Source: Atopsyche davidsoni
Lineage: Eukaryota > Arthropoda > Insecta > Trichoptera > Hydrobiosidae
DNA: 64,000 bases
Assembly: GCA_022113835.1 (NCBI GenBank)
Contig: JAILWY010000008.1
Coordinates: 8,808,501-8,872,500 of the forward strand
Reading direction: 5' to 3'
The position numbers were made by a program, and so were the translations under genes. Of this stretch, positions 1 through 13,100 are shown piece by piece. The first letter of the stretch is position 1; every line of letters begins with the position of its first letter. The notes under the pieces are model-generated. The model ran no database searches. It was given only the letters and a program-made list of their open reading frames with translations, and was not told where the DNA came from.

Positions 1-3000
1 TTGAACCTTAAAATATATAAAATAAAAAATATATAGTAATCTATGACCCTGGTTGTAAAAGAAATAATATTGCTAAAAATTTCAACACAACTACTCGTAA
101 TTTTTTCACAAGCAAGATGTTCAGTAAATAAATTTATTTATATTACAAGGTCAATGAAGCTGTCATCACCATAACTACATTTGACAATGATCTTCATAAA
201 TAATTATTCTGATCAACTGAGCAATTTAGTGAGTGGAAAAGAGACAATGTAATAGTATTGCTATTTTTTTATTTTATTTATTCTAAGCCGTAAAAATACG
301 TGAATATTCTTGCACGTGTACAATTGTACATTTCTAAATTGATCTACGGAAGGTAGTTCTAATTTTTGGAACTGATATATGATTATATAACCCATGGCAG
401 AGATTCTCTCTGTTTATAGTGAGCACAAGATTTATTTAATTAATTGATAAGTAAATTTTGAACACAATCAAGAATATAATACGCAGATCAATTTTATTTC
501 AGTTACCAGGCTAATTATAAGAGGATAATTGAAAAATTTATCTGACCTCTTTTCTAGTACAAAATGTATTATTTATTTATAAGCATTCATCGAAAACTGA
601 TTTTTTTTAAAATTCATATATTAATGTTTTACTAATCTATCATGGGAATGACAACATTCCACATTTTATTTTTACTGCGTGGTGCTTAAATTAATTTTAT
701 TAATGATAGTGTTTTTAAGTACTTACAATCACACTATCTGTATTTACTGCGTTTTACGAATCTACAAACCGTTTGATTCAGAATTTTTACCAAATATTAT
801 ATACCGATTCATCTACAATTAGTGTATATTATTTAAAGGAGACAAAGCGACACACGTACAAGTTACATTTTTAATCAATCATGAAGATAGAATTTTGTTA
901 GATTTCTAATTAATATAAGTGAGTCAGCTGCCCTTATGGCACAAAAACAGTTTTTGTTAGTATCGATGCCGATTGCTTCAGAATAAATGTTCTTAGTTAC
1001 AGTAAGTTTCATAAATTTTAACCACTTATCGCTTTTAGTGATTGACGATATTTTTTGACATAAATCGCTCAAAATTAATTATTCTTCAAGCTTCATAAAT
1101 AAAAATGACTATATGCATAATATGCACTGCATTTAATTTTAAGTAACAAAATGTTACATCATAAATTTTATATTTAAGTTTTAATTGTTTATAAAATGTG
1201 ACTTGTACCAGCTTTTTAATCTTTAAAATTTATATTATATTTTAAGAAAGAGTGATAACAGCTGATATTACAAAGGAGAGGCTGTTTCTCTCAAGTCTCT
1301 CCTATTCTCATGTTTCGTTTATTAACTACTTTAATCTGTCCTCTGAAAAATTAGAAATATTATAAACGTTTGTCATCTTTAGGTTACGATACAACACTAT
1401 TTATTGAACACTCCGGAATATAAATTATGTTCAGAAATGCCAGATTCTATATATTTATGTTAGCAAGTACTTATAAAATTAAATTGCTAGTGCCTTATTT
1501 AATACTAAGACATAAATTAAATATTCTTAATAATAATCAATCTTATACATACTTGGTGGAACTCCATTATAATATTTTTATTTAACAAAATATTTTTTGT
1601 TATGTTTCCGCTTTTTATTTTTGCCAACATGCTAATTAAAAAAAAGTGGAAACATCACTTAAAATATTTATTTAAATAATCAATCTGTAAAATTTCTCTA
1701 CACAAATTGAATGAAGCTATTTTGCAGATTTCTTGATGTTTACAGAGTTGCCCGTGTTACTTGTATGTTTCTAATAATACACTGTATATTTAGTACAATT
1801 ATTTTTTCTCAAATAAATGGTGTTGATGATTATGAACATGATTATGTGACATCTATTGCTCATGTTATTATCTTGTATTGTGAAGCTGTAATTAGTTACT
1901 AGCTGATATAAATAATCATGAACCTGCGGTAACTACAAAATGTAAAGTATTCTGAATATTTTCAACCAATTGCTTAGGTTATATGAATGGATGTCACTTA
2001 ATTATAACTAGCCCAACCCAGCAGTACGATTATCAAATATATACCCAAAAACAACTTAATATCCATGCTTCGTTTTATGTTAGGACATTATTTTTATCAA
2101 GCGTTTGCTTTTGCACAAATTTCATTTGTAAATACTTAATAAACCTCACATTCTATAGATATTATTAACTAAAAATATAGTTTCGTACACAGCTTATTAG
2201 CAACCCTGGGTGTGCGTAATACATAAAATTATTTAAGAATATCGTAAAACAATCTAACGAGCTTATACCCACTTTTTTATAAAATCAGTGCAGAAGAATT
2301 TTTACCCTTAGATAAGATTATGATAGTATTTTCTTCACATGTTTACATTCTGTGGAGGTTCGTGAATCAACGGCTGGAAACCGCTGCTTTGAGTGTTACT
2401 TTGTATATTAACCCAATTTTTTAATTTAATTTAATTTTTATTGTATACACTTATTCAAAATGTATAGACGCACAGTTTTACTTGCATTGCTTAATCATAA
2501 ATACAAACTTAATGTGTTCATTTCAAGTTATGCAATAATTTCAGAATGACATTAATAAAAAATGTTAATAATCATTTTTATATTTCTGACCACCTAAGTC
2601 ATTAAAAATATACTGCAGAAACTTTTGTAATGAATGCACATAAGATAATTTAATGGCTTTCACTAACTGTTATTTCGGATGCCATAAATTGATTTGTATA
2701 AACCAGACTGCATCCCATAGGATAGTTTTAAAACTACAAATTGTAAAGATTTCTTTTGTTACTAAGCTGTAGGTAATATGTCTAATAAATTATACAATGT
2801 GTAGCACACACATTTGATCTGAATTTTTAATACATAATTTTTAAGCAATAATTCTCATGGGAGATTTTTCATGAACATATTTGTGACTTATATTTATAAA
2901 TAAAATAATTTTAAATATTTACCATCTTTTTCTTTATGTCCTGAGTGTTAAAATAAATTCCTCTTCCTTACAATTTACCTGTTCAAAATAGTTACACCAT

Positions 3001-3880
3001 GCGTTTTTTATCAATCATGTAAATAAAAATACTTGGAGCTTATGTAAAAAGAAAGCGTCGATAAAATTTGATCTCGATCTTGTTTTTTCTTACTTTCGGA
3101 CAAAGCTTTATTTACAATATTTACATCTCAAATGTTCATCGATTTAGTCTTGAAGAGCCTAAGACATTACATCATCAAACTAGAAAAAATGTAATATAAC
3201 ATACACCTTAAATAAAAGATTGTATTTAAAAAATCATTTATACTAATATAATTGCTACGGTAAAGTTATTGAAAAATTAGCTAAGTAGTTTCATTAAAAA
3301 TCTGAAATATTTTTTCAAATTATAATTTTAACTGCATTGGTTTTAAGTATGATTTATGTTTGAAGAAATACATATAAACTTGTTTGTAAATGATGGGGGT
3401 GCAGTTTTTTTGTAGTTAAAAGTTCAGTTTATTACTATTTTGTTTAAAAAGATTACTTGCTCTTGTTTAAAAAAGTTAACTAAAATATTTACCTATCGAT
3501 CGAAAAAGTGTTTTTAGAGTTACTATACTTATTCAATAATTGTATTTTTCGGCACGACATTCAAGCAGACCAAGATCAAAAATAACCTCGAAACGTATTT
3601 ACATTAAATAGTAATAAAAATAAATCCATAATTAATAGTTTGTGTGTTTCAAAATGTATTTATAAAATTCACAATCCCTTTGAAGCTGCATCATGCAAAT
3701 TTACAATATAATCCTTGACTTGGCAAAACCGGTTTATCAATGTTTATATTTTTTTTTTTAACCTCTTATTGTGACAGTCGGTGTCAAAATATTTTTTTTA
3801 TGATTGTGATAACACACATTTCCTTGCACTGTTATTAAATGATTTTAGATTAAATTTACGTAATTACACAATGACTCAAC
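1..3880. other. AT-rich intergenic DNA, no gene seen
   Basis: This stretch is strongly AT-rich and full of short homopolymers. The open frames in it are at most about 75 codons, have no recognisable domain and show no splice-linked continuation. I see no transposase, reverse transcriptase or tRNA-like piece. It is best read as the 5' flank of the first MavL-like gene; distant regulatory elements cannot be excluded by eye. Confidence 0.6.
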
Positions 3881-3884
3881 TAAA

Positions 3885-4202
3885 AAACCACGCAAACCGC
3901 TTCCGTTATACAGTGTGCGGTGTGGCCACAACACTCAAGTCCCTTTTTATCAGTTTAGTATTGCTACTCGTTTTTACAACTGGATATGCACTTGAGGTTC
4001 GTTGATTCTGTTTATTTGCTTTTGCGTGTTTCTCCGATACCGAGAATAACGTTGAAACGTTCTAGTGTTTATTTTCATTTCTTTAAATAACTCCAGATCC
4101 ATTGCAGCTTCTATAAGTTGTTAATTTTCTTATGCTAGTAGTTGCTCTGCGTCTTTCTTTCGGACCGGTATATTCCTTGCTGTCATAAGATTTGTACTGT
4201 AG
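3885..4202 (+). promoter_or_regulatory. Probable promoter and non-coding leader exon of MavL-like gene A
   Basis: This block resembles the block at about 9305-9556 upstream of the second paralogue. Shared pieces include an 'aaccgcttcc' motif, a 'tctccgatac/tcttcgatac' motif, and a stretch beginning 'gttgctc' and running to a donor-like 'tgtag|gtacgt' after 4202. In both copies the matching part stops close to a GT donor, and the first coding exon starts some 550-760 bases later after an acceptor. I infer a duplicated promoter plus untranslated first exon. The transcription start is not fixed. A TATA-like 'tataaaag' at 4561 could mark an alternative start. Confidence 0.45.
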
Positions 4203-4290
4203 GTACGTGAATCAACTGAATTACATTAGTTTTTGACTAAATTGATGCTTTATAATATCAATAATTTGTTTTGTTATGATAAGTCACTAC

Positions 4291-4357
4291 TTTGATGCGG
4301 AATTTACGCCAGTGGCTGGAAGTACTTAATAGTACAGAGGCACTTGAAGAAGAAGTC
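4291..4357 (+). mobile_element. Fragment of RTE-like LINE 3' coding tail (in intron 1 of gene A)
   Basis: It translates as MRNLRQWLEV followed by a short tail ending in EEE. This matches the C-terminal tail of the LINE copies found further right, for example at 44480 and 48890, where 'tggctggaagt...aatacagc' and a 'gaggcacttgaagaagaa' ending recur. The fragment lies in the first intron of MavL-like gene A, between the leader exon and the first coding exon, on the same strand as the gene. It is too short to be functional. Confidence 0.55.
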
Positions 4358-4554
4358 ACCACCAATATATATAAATTGATTCAGAATCCTATAACGTTGA
4401 AACCCCGTGGATTTTATTTTTTATCACAAAAGTTTCTGCTCAATTTACAATGTTTATCAATAAGCAAATATTCTATTGCAAGCCCTTTCAGGGAAACAAA
4501 TTTCGGCCAAGGTCACATGACATAGCAAAACATTCAACAGTCGCCGCAGACCGA

Positions 4555-4600
4555 CCACCGTATAAAAGATTTACTCTGCGTGTCATCACTGGTTCAAAAC
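4555..4600 (+). promoter_or_regulatory. Possible TATA-type core promoter inside intron 1 of gene A
   Basis: A 'tataaaag' box at 4561-4568 is followed about 30 bases later by 'tcatcact', which resembles an arthropod initiator. If used, transcripts would start here, before the acceptor at 4964-4965. No similar box is seen at the equivalent place in gene B, so this is only a candidate. Confidence 0.22.
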
Positions 4601-4971
4601 GTTCGTAGCAAATCTTTCCGATGCGTGCTTCTGCGTGCTGGCATATAAAATAATATTCATGAATATAGTATAAATATTCTATCTTACAATAAAATACTAA
4701 AACATTGATCTTACAATTTATCTACTAGCACTCCTAACAAAATAGGAATCTACTTTACACTTTGAATTCTCATTTGGCTCAATTTTCAATATGATAACTT
4801 GAAAGTATTACAGAAAAAAATAATATTGTGACGATCCATTCCTGTTTTCTTCGCAAAATTACATATAATGGAAAATTACTACAAATTTGACAATAACTAA
4901 TGAATACAGAAAATGAATCCATAAGCGTAATATAATTATTAGTAAAGGTGTGTATTTATTTCTAGAACCGC

Positions 4972-7900
4972 ATGAAAATGGATGATGTAAAAGAGTTTCT
5001 TCAAGAGTGCTCAGGGGCAGAAGCACCTGAACGGGAACCTTCCCTAAGCGATGAGATCATCAAGAACAGTGACCAATTTCCCATTAAATTTCCAATTGAA
5101 ACTATCAGGTAAAAATTGTTTTCTGGATATAACATTAACTTCTTTGTAATTTTATTCAACAAGTGCAGGAGTTTGTGACCCAACAATACATTAATATTTG
5201 CTTAAAAAGTAGTTCTACTTTGAGTAGATCTGCGTATGGCATTTAATATATATGTATATTTATATATATTTTTTAATTTTAAAGGGTTCAAGTATGAACA
5301 AGTGTATTTTGATCCAACAGATGCAGTACACTGGCCAAAAATATGCCGAAAGAATTATTAGTGGAAAATATTGCTTCCACCTACCCACTGATTCACGAAA
5401 AGGTTTTGTTGCTGATGTGTCGTTTCCTTCTTCACAAAAGGTTGGTCTTTGTTTTGTTCGTATCTTAGTAACCATGACTACTGCCATTATTTTTAAAGCT
5501 GATAAATATTAATTTCCAGGGTTCATGGATCGAATCTTGAGAAAGAATTTTATAAAGACCTTGGAATCATTGATTTCCTAGACAGACTTCTTAAGAAGAG
5601 GTCTGTTGCCTTTTTTGGAGCTGGAGATCGTTACTTACTTATTTCCCAAGATTCTGGGTAAGCGCATTTATATTTTACTGTTAATTGTAATACTTTTTTA
5701 TTTAAATTTGTCATAACAAAAGCATAGTTAATAAGGTTTTATCCAATAATTAATCAATAAAAGATGAGTTCTGGTATTTTGCATTTCCACAGAATAATAA
5801 TTACATAGATCGGAAAAATTCTTTTCAGTATGCTAGGTTGGGAAAAAGTGGGTAGCGATGAGGAAAAAGCCCCCCTCTTTATGAAAGACTGCCTCACCTA
5901 CGAGGAAATGAAACTCTCCGCCATGTTGTACGTCTCTGGCGACACTGTCTTTATCAATAATGGTAACCGTAACAACCAGGGATTTGTGGAAAGTGAAATG
6001 GGCAACGTTGAAACTAGTGGTGTGATAATAGGTTGGCGAGCATTGTAACTATTATCCGTTGACAAGTGTATCAGCCACATATTTTTATTCATTCATATAA
6101 TTTATTTATTTTACTCTTAGGTCTTATTGGCACTCGTTTCGAAAAAACCGGCGTCATGGAATACCAGGAGATGGTTTTGGACAAAAAGCAGAATACATTG
6201 AAAAATGGCTATTTCACCACTTCTATTTTTGACAAACTTGTCCTGAAATTACTGAATTCTACTGAAGAATCAGCTCATTTGCAGAGAAAGCTATGGGCAG
6301 ACTTTTATGGTGTAATATATTTGTATTATATTATAATAACACTACTTGTTCTACATTTTACTTATTAAATTTAATGCAGGTTAACTGTGGATATGTATAG
6401 TATATATATTTGGTGTTGTATACAAATGGATAGGAATTAAGGGTTGAAACTTTTTTGAGGTTTTTACTCTTTTTATCCATAATTTATATAGATAATTTTT
6501 ATTCTATCAGGAGCCGACTCTCACTTATGAAGAAGGTCTAAAAATTTACAAGAAGGAGAATGGAGATGATACTGGAAAACAAAATGCAGAGGACAATCAA
6601 GCGTACCTCCAGAGATTTGTGTATGACCGCACACGCTTGTTTGATAACCTGATCTACGCCAAGCATCTCTCCATACCATTCGACTGCGCCGTATTGGAAG
6701 CTAGTAAAAGAGCACAGGCCAGGGGCACCACAGCATATCTACACGTCGTCGGAATAGGTTTGTCTTGAATTAATATAAGCATATAAATAAAGTTTCCGAT
6801 CCAACTCTTCACGTGAATACTAAAGCTAATCTAATATATTTTTATGAAGTGCTGTATAGCAATGCACTTTTCTAAGATATCTATCCACATAACCCTGTGA
6901 AGCCATGAGCTTGAATCAAGAAGACTAGTTGTCTTTGTAAAAAATTTCAAAGGCAGTAAGGGGCTTTTTGGGGGGGGGGGGGTCTGCGTCTCACTGAAAT
7001 ACTCAAAAAAGTTTAAATGAAATTTTAAAATGTGCTATTATTTCAGGACTGGGAGTTTGGAGAGCATTCTTACATCAGAATAAAATTTTTATAAAGACAT
7101 TCCTTGAAAGGTTGCAGTTTTTGGCTGCACAATTGCCTGGACTATCTGACGTACACTTCGCTTACTTCAGAGATGTTCCCAAAGGTATATATAAATTTGA
7201 AATAAAAAAAATGAGTAAGAATATTGTTTTAAGCTTGTTTATATTACATACAACACTATGAATAGTATAATATTTATTTTTAATATATTACTGCAGTAAT
7301 ATGTATACTGCTCATATTAAAAAGTATAAAAACATTGTATATTGTTTCATGGTGGTATATAATTATTTTTTGTTGTCGTTTAGAATTGCTCTCTCCAGAA
7401 GGAACTTTCATAACCTGCGACAGTCACCCCAAAGGTAATGACCCCTCAAAATTCATAAACAAGCTAATCCCATAAATGCCCTGATAGACTATACTTTACG
7501 CATTATTTGTTTATTTTTGGTGTCTCTCCAGGGGGTATCAAAGTCCACTTGTCTCAGAGGGAGCCGTCATCCAAGCTCAGTGGAGAGCACGATGGGAAGT
7601 TGTTGGTGGAGACGTATCCCTGGGACGGAAATGCACAACCTGGAAATGAATTTTGGTAATCAATTTATTTACAAACTTGTCCTGTGCTATATATTTATAA
7701 AATTAGGACCAATTTTTTTTTTTAAGGAACTTAGGTTGCAAACTCAGTTTCATTCTAATTATATGCATCATTCCTGATTATAATGATGGACCTGACTTTG
7801 GCCAGATATTTTTATAATAACTGTGTCTCATATTTATATCTCCTATTTTCCAAACAGGGTTGGGAGTCTATCAGGATCTGGAGACCCAGCAGCCGCGTGC

Positions 7901-8041
7901 TCGTCTCAAGTGGCAGAACTCCACAACTCGCACATCAACAAGAAATTTGTTTGCGGAGAGAATGTACACGTCGCTGGACAGCACGGCATTAAGCATATCA
8001 GTGAATATGCCAGCATACTACTCAAGTCCATAACTTGCTAA
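4972..8041 (+). CDS. DUF4804/MavL-like protein, tandem copy A (10 coding exons)
   Basis: Coding exons: 4972-5108, 5321-5440, 5520-5657, 5829-6031, 6121-6311, 6511-6757, 7047-7184, 7384-7434, 7532-7655, 7858-8041. They join in frame to 1533 nt (510 residues). Every junction has GT/AG ends and is matched by the paralogue at 10110-13736. I assign it to the DUF4804/MavL-like family from its overall sequence and length (family members are about 450-530 residues). MavL of Legionella is a macrodomain-type ADP-ribosyl hydrolase. Visible landmarks are FINNGNRNNQ (about residues 173-182), HVVGIGLGVW (341-350) and YPWDGNAQPGNEFW (437-450), whose Asp and Asn are candidate active-site residues by inference. 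No signal peptide or membrane segment is seen, so it is probably intracellular. A second Met lies two codons after the chosen start. Gene structure is well supported; the biochemical role is inferred. Confidence 0.8.
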
Positions 8042-8068
8042 AACATCATCAGATTTTTTACCAAAACG

Positions 8069-8074
8069 AATAAA
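8069..8074 (+). terminator. Candidate poly(A) signal of gene A
   Basis: An AATAAA lies 28 bases after the stop codon. Further AATAAA motifs occur near 8330 and 8490, so longer 3' ends are possible. Confidence 0.4.
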
Positions 8075-8089
8075 AACAAAGTCTCAGGG

Positions 8090-9300
8090 TGAAATTGTAT
8101 ATTTCCATGGTGCATTCTCAACTGATCATCAGAAATAATGAAATATTTACACATACCTTTGGGATGTTACCTCAACAATGAGACTCAGCTGACTTTCTCT
8201 TTAAACCATGCACCGTAAAGTACAATTGAATTGCACACAATTGAATAGTCCTTTAATAAGTATTATTCAATTGTGTGGTCCTTTCAAAGTTATTTCTTAC
8301 TCGGTGATGAGCGATTAATATCATATTTTAAATAATAAATACTTCTACATATTTTTGTCAACAATTTGTCGCTCTGTTTATATGAAAGTGCCTTTTACAA
8401 TATTAAACAGAATTTAATGATGTTATACTAAGTTTCAAAAGAAAGTGATATTTTATGTAAAAAATATAAACAATCATTGTACTTTTATTTTGAATAAATA
8501 AGTGATATTTTTTACATATTCATATTTTAAAAATTCTTTAGTGGCAAGTTTAAAAAGGCCTTCTGAAATTAATTTTTTTACCAATTTATTATATTACTTT
8601 ATATGAAAATCAGGAGAGGTTATCAACACTTTCAATATATCAACATTTGTGGGTTTGGTACTTTTCCGATACCATGGAAAAAATACGACTTCACTCAATA
8701 CTTTAGATTTATTGGTAGTTGATAGTCTTCCAAAATATTGGCAAGCTTATAAGATCTTTGAGTCTTGCAGGAATCTTGTTGAGAAATTATTATACTTAGG
8801 TTTATGGCTGCTCTGCCTTCTCGGTCTATCTAGGAGACAGCGTCTCCGTGATGCGCTGAAAATCATTGAAAAGAACGTCCTGTCGTCTTCTTCAGGGAAT
8901 AAAAGGGAAGGGAGCGGCGAAAAGTGCGCTTCTCGATAAAAAAGTTTACACCTTACAAAAAAAAATCCCGCGAAAACAAGAACAAAAAAAACGCAGATAA
9001 TTTGAGGTTATATTTTTTATGGGAGTTGTTTGAATCGGTGTATTGATTTGTCAATGTGTTTATTTATCAGAATGATTAGTAAAATTGATAATTCTATAGT
9101 GAAGATCATGATTCATCACCTATGATATCGACAGACCGAACGTCGGCTGAAAAGCTGATAGCGCCGGCTGTCAAAGTGCCGACTGTCAAAGTGCCGCGAA
9201 AGTGCATTTTATGCAGTATTGCGTTGAATTATACTATATTTTATTGTAATCCAGTGTTTTGCAAATTTGCAACCAACGTAATGCCGTAGAAGCTACACCT
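8090..9300. other. Intergenic spacer between the two paralogues
   Basis: This AT-rich spacer has no recognisable gene. A 96-codon open frame near 8649-8939 has no family resemblance I can see. A short direct repeat, 'gccgactgtcaaagt' with its variant, lies at about 9160-9196. The similarity between the two gene copies stops near the stop codon of copy A and resumes around 9305. Confidence 0.5.
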
Positions 9301-9304
9301 CAAT

Positions 9305-9556
9305 AAAAAAAGTGCACCAACCGCTTCCTATTTCACAATACGTGGTAATATTTTATTCATATGAATCATTATCTTTGCCAGATACTTAACTTTATTTTCC
9401 TTGTACCGGTTGGTTCGTTTCTTCGATACTAATAATTACTGTGTGTATTTTCTTCGATTTAAAACACTTCACACACAAGAGGAATTTTCCGTTAGTTGCT
9501 CCGAGTCTTCCCTTTACGCCGGTCTGTTCTTTGCTATCACTAAACTTGTTTTGTAG
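9305..9556 (+). promoter_or_regulatory. Probable promoter and non-coding leader exon of MavL-like gene B
   Basis: It is homologous to 3885-4202 upstream of gene A. The best-matching part runs from 'gttgctccgag' to 'tttgtag|gttcgc', with a donor after 9556. The first coding exon follows at 10104. The leader therefore appears to have been duplicated along with the gene. The transcription start is not determined. Confidence 0.45.
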
Positions 9557-10109
9557 GTTCGCAAATTAATTCAGACAAATAGCTCAGATATATTGTGGCT
9601 ACTGTGTGAAATATTTAATTATAAAATCAACTAGTTTTTTTTGTAATTGAGTCAACAATTATCAAATCATTAAAGATCCTTATGCCACTTTTTAGTTTTT
9701 AATTTCAACTGAAAAAAATATTTTATTACATAAACTGATGTATACTACGATTTATAACAACTGATAGGGCTGAAAATTCCTATTAAGTACATATAGCACC
9801 TAGAAATAAATATTTAATCATTACTATAAATTATCATTTAGAATATTAAAAAAGGTAAATGTATCAAAAATCTTCAATGCGTACATAATGTATTTAATAA
9901 TTAATAATTTTGAATCTATCTGTGTCATCAACATTATGAATAAACGCTACTGATTACATTATTACATTTCTAAAACTCGTCATATATTTTACCTTGCTGT
10001 ATGCATTGCACAATGCCACATCGCTGTACATTTAACAATAACTAACCGACACTGCAAACACTAACAATAACCTCATGTGTTATTATTTTCTGTTTATTTC
10101 TAGAACCAC

Positions 10110-13100
10110 ATGAAAATGGAGGATATTGAAGAGTTTCTGCAAGAATGTTCGAAGGCCAAGGCGCCAGAAAGGCAGCCTTCCTTTGATGATTTTGTCAGGG
10201 ATAGTAATGAGTTCCCAATCAAATTTCCAATTGAAACCATCAGGTAACCTTATTGCTTTAGTATGAATATTTATTAAAATTTATAATTATTCATTTATGT
10301 TTTTTTAATATTTGCTTTTTTCAACAATCAACAATTTTCGATCAACAGATGCAGCACGTTGGTCGAAAATGTATCTAAAGAATTATTATTGGAAAATATT
10401 GCTTCCACGTACCCGCTGATTCACGAAAAGGTTCTGCTGCTGATGTGGCGTTTCCTTCACCACAAAAAGTATGCTTTTATTCAGTTATATCTTTAAAATC
10501 TCTTTGACAGTAAAATATGAAGATTACAACTGCTGGCTTTACATTTGATATTTTTTAATTTTATTTTAAATTTTAACTCCCAGGATTCACGGATCAAATG
10601 TGGAGAAGCGAATTTACAAAGACCTTGGAATCATTAGCTTCCTGGATAGACTCCTCAAGAAGAGAGCCGTCGTCTTCTGTGGATCCCTTGACCGTTACTT
10701 ACTTCTATCCAACGAGTCTGGGTAAATGCAAGTTTTGATTTCCTTTAAGACAGAAAGAGAAATACCAGAAGATGAGAGCCTAACTGCCTTGGAAATCTCG
10801 TGATGAGATTTAGGAACCTGTAATTTGACCCAACTCCAATGATTTGCAACCCTCAGAGTATTTAACATAATTAACAGGATTATACAGATAAAATAAGTAT
10901 TTTAATTAACTATGGCAATGTAACACTGTGTATGTGGAATTTTAAATTTTAATCAAAATAAGCAATCAGTTCAAAAATAATGTGTCTTTCGAAAACCCGA
11001 GCTTTTCGGTTAGGTGTTTTCTTCATTGTTATAGCCTCATGAGCGGGAGACTGTCTATATGTCAGGAGTTTTCTCAACAGGCATTCTTTGCCTTTGAACC
11101 TGAAGCCATTTTTTTAATATTTTAAAATTTACAAACATTCAGTTAAATTATTTTTAGAAATAAATGGACTATACAAAATATCTGATGTATGCATAGAAAA
11201 TAAATTGATTATTTCAAAATCTAAGCGTTGAGATGCAAGATATATATTTTTTTGTAGGATGCAAGGTTGGGAAAAAGTGGGTAGTGGTGAAGAAGTGGCC
11301 CCCCTCTTTATGGAAAACTGCCTTACCTATGAGGAAATGAAGCTCTCCGCAATGCTGTATGTCTCTGGCGGCACTGTCTTTATCAACAACGGAAACCGAA
11401 ACAACAAGGGAATCGTTGATAATAAAGAGAACAGCATTGAAACAACTGGCGTTATAATAGGTGGGTGTATATTTTAATTTTTTAGTACTAGCGAGTGCAT
11501 TGCTCTCGGTAAGTAGTTTTACTAAATTAATATAAAATAACCCCAATAAATTACTTTTTGTCTGGAAAAAAATTTATAGAGATAGCAAATATTTCATTTA
11601 CCAAAAATGACAAATAAAATACTTATATTATCAAAAATTAAATATAGATTAAAAAATAGTATTAAAACACTGAAATGTATATTCTATAAATGCTTCAAGT
11701 GTATTGTAGCGCAAACAATTCTTTATTGATCGTATGGACAACATATTAAAATGTCAATAAATTATTTATTAAAGCTTAGCTGGATATTTTAATACTCTGT
11801 ATTGTCATGAAGTTGATTTCTTTGTGGTTTTATTTTTCCCTCGTAGGCCTTATTGGCACTCGCCTAAAAAAGAAGGGTGAAATGGAATACAAGGAACTGG
11901 TTTTGGACAAAAAGCAGAACACAACAAAAAACGGCTACTTCACGACATCTATGTTTGAAAAGGTTACCACGCAGTTACTGACTGCTTCTGGAAGATCAGC
12001 CCGTTGGCGGAGAAAGCTGTGGATAGATTTTTATGGCGTAATATACACATTTACAATATTCAATTTTCAACAGTAGGATGTGTGCATTCAAACGCTGAGG
12101 ATGAAACTGCAAAAGTCTTGCCCATGTCCAAAGAAAACAATTTTTTTCTTAGTGAAGGAACTATGCTTGTAATTTCTTAAGTGTATGCTTCTCAGTATTC
12201 AGTCTCTAAATCTAAGCATAAAGTTAAATATAATTGTGTAATTTGAACTGTAATTTTTAATAATTAATTTTAATTATAATTGTGTAAGATGAGAATGAAA
12301 TAAGATGTTTTAGTAAAGAATTTTAGATTCTGTCATGTGTAATTTGTAGGATCAGATTTTACACATGAGAATATTTTATGTATAAAGATTTTTTATATTC
12401 TTACAGGAGCTGACTCTCACGTATAACGAAGCATTAAAGTCTTACAATATGGAAACTGAAGAAAATGCAGGAAAACAAAATGCTGAGTCACACAAAAAAA
12501 ACAGTCAAGCGTCTCCCAAGAGATTTGAGTATGACGGCACATACTTGTTTGATAACCTGATCTACGCCAAGCATCTCTCCATACCATTTGAATGCGCTAT
12601 ACTAGAAGCCAGTAAAAGAGCACAGGCCAAGGGCACCACAGCGTATCTGCACGTCGTCGGAATAGGTTTGTATTTAATTATTATTTCTTTCAACAACAAA
12701 ACCTATTTTTAGTGTTCATACTGGGTGAATCAATTTTGTACTGTATGTCTAATAAATCTATATAAAAATAAATCTCTCCTAAAAGAAGATTATGTTAAGA
12801 AAAAGATTTTCTAAAAGTTTTTATTGATGGATACTTATTGATCCACCCTTGCATTTGCCATTATTTCAGGACTAGGAGTGTGGAAAATATTTGCTCACCA
12901 AGATAATGTTTTCGTGAAGATATTCATTGAAAGCCTACAGTTCTTAGTCGAACAGTTGCCTGGACTTTCGGATGTACACTTCGCTTACTTCAAAGATATT
13001 TCCGAAGGTATAGGTACACTTGAAATAATACGTATACTATAGTTCCGTGCACTACTCATATTGGAATGTTTCTTTCATGGTATTAATTTTTTTTTGTCGT

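Noticed and set aside
3781..4005. 74-codon frame with a hydrophobic end upstream of gene A
   Set aside because: It lacks an ATG at its start. The equivalent region before gene B does not keep the frame, so it is more likely promoter DNA.
6969..6981. Poly-G run in an intron of gene A as a regulatory element
   Set aside because: A simple homopolymer, absent from the same intron of gene B.
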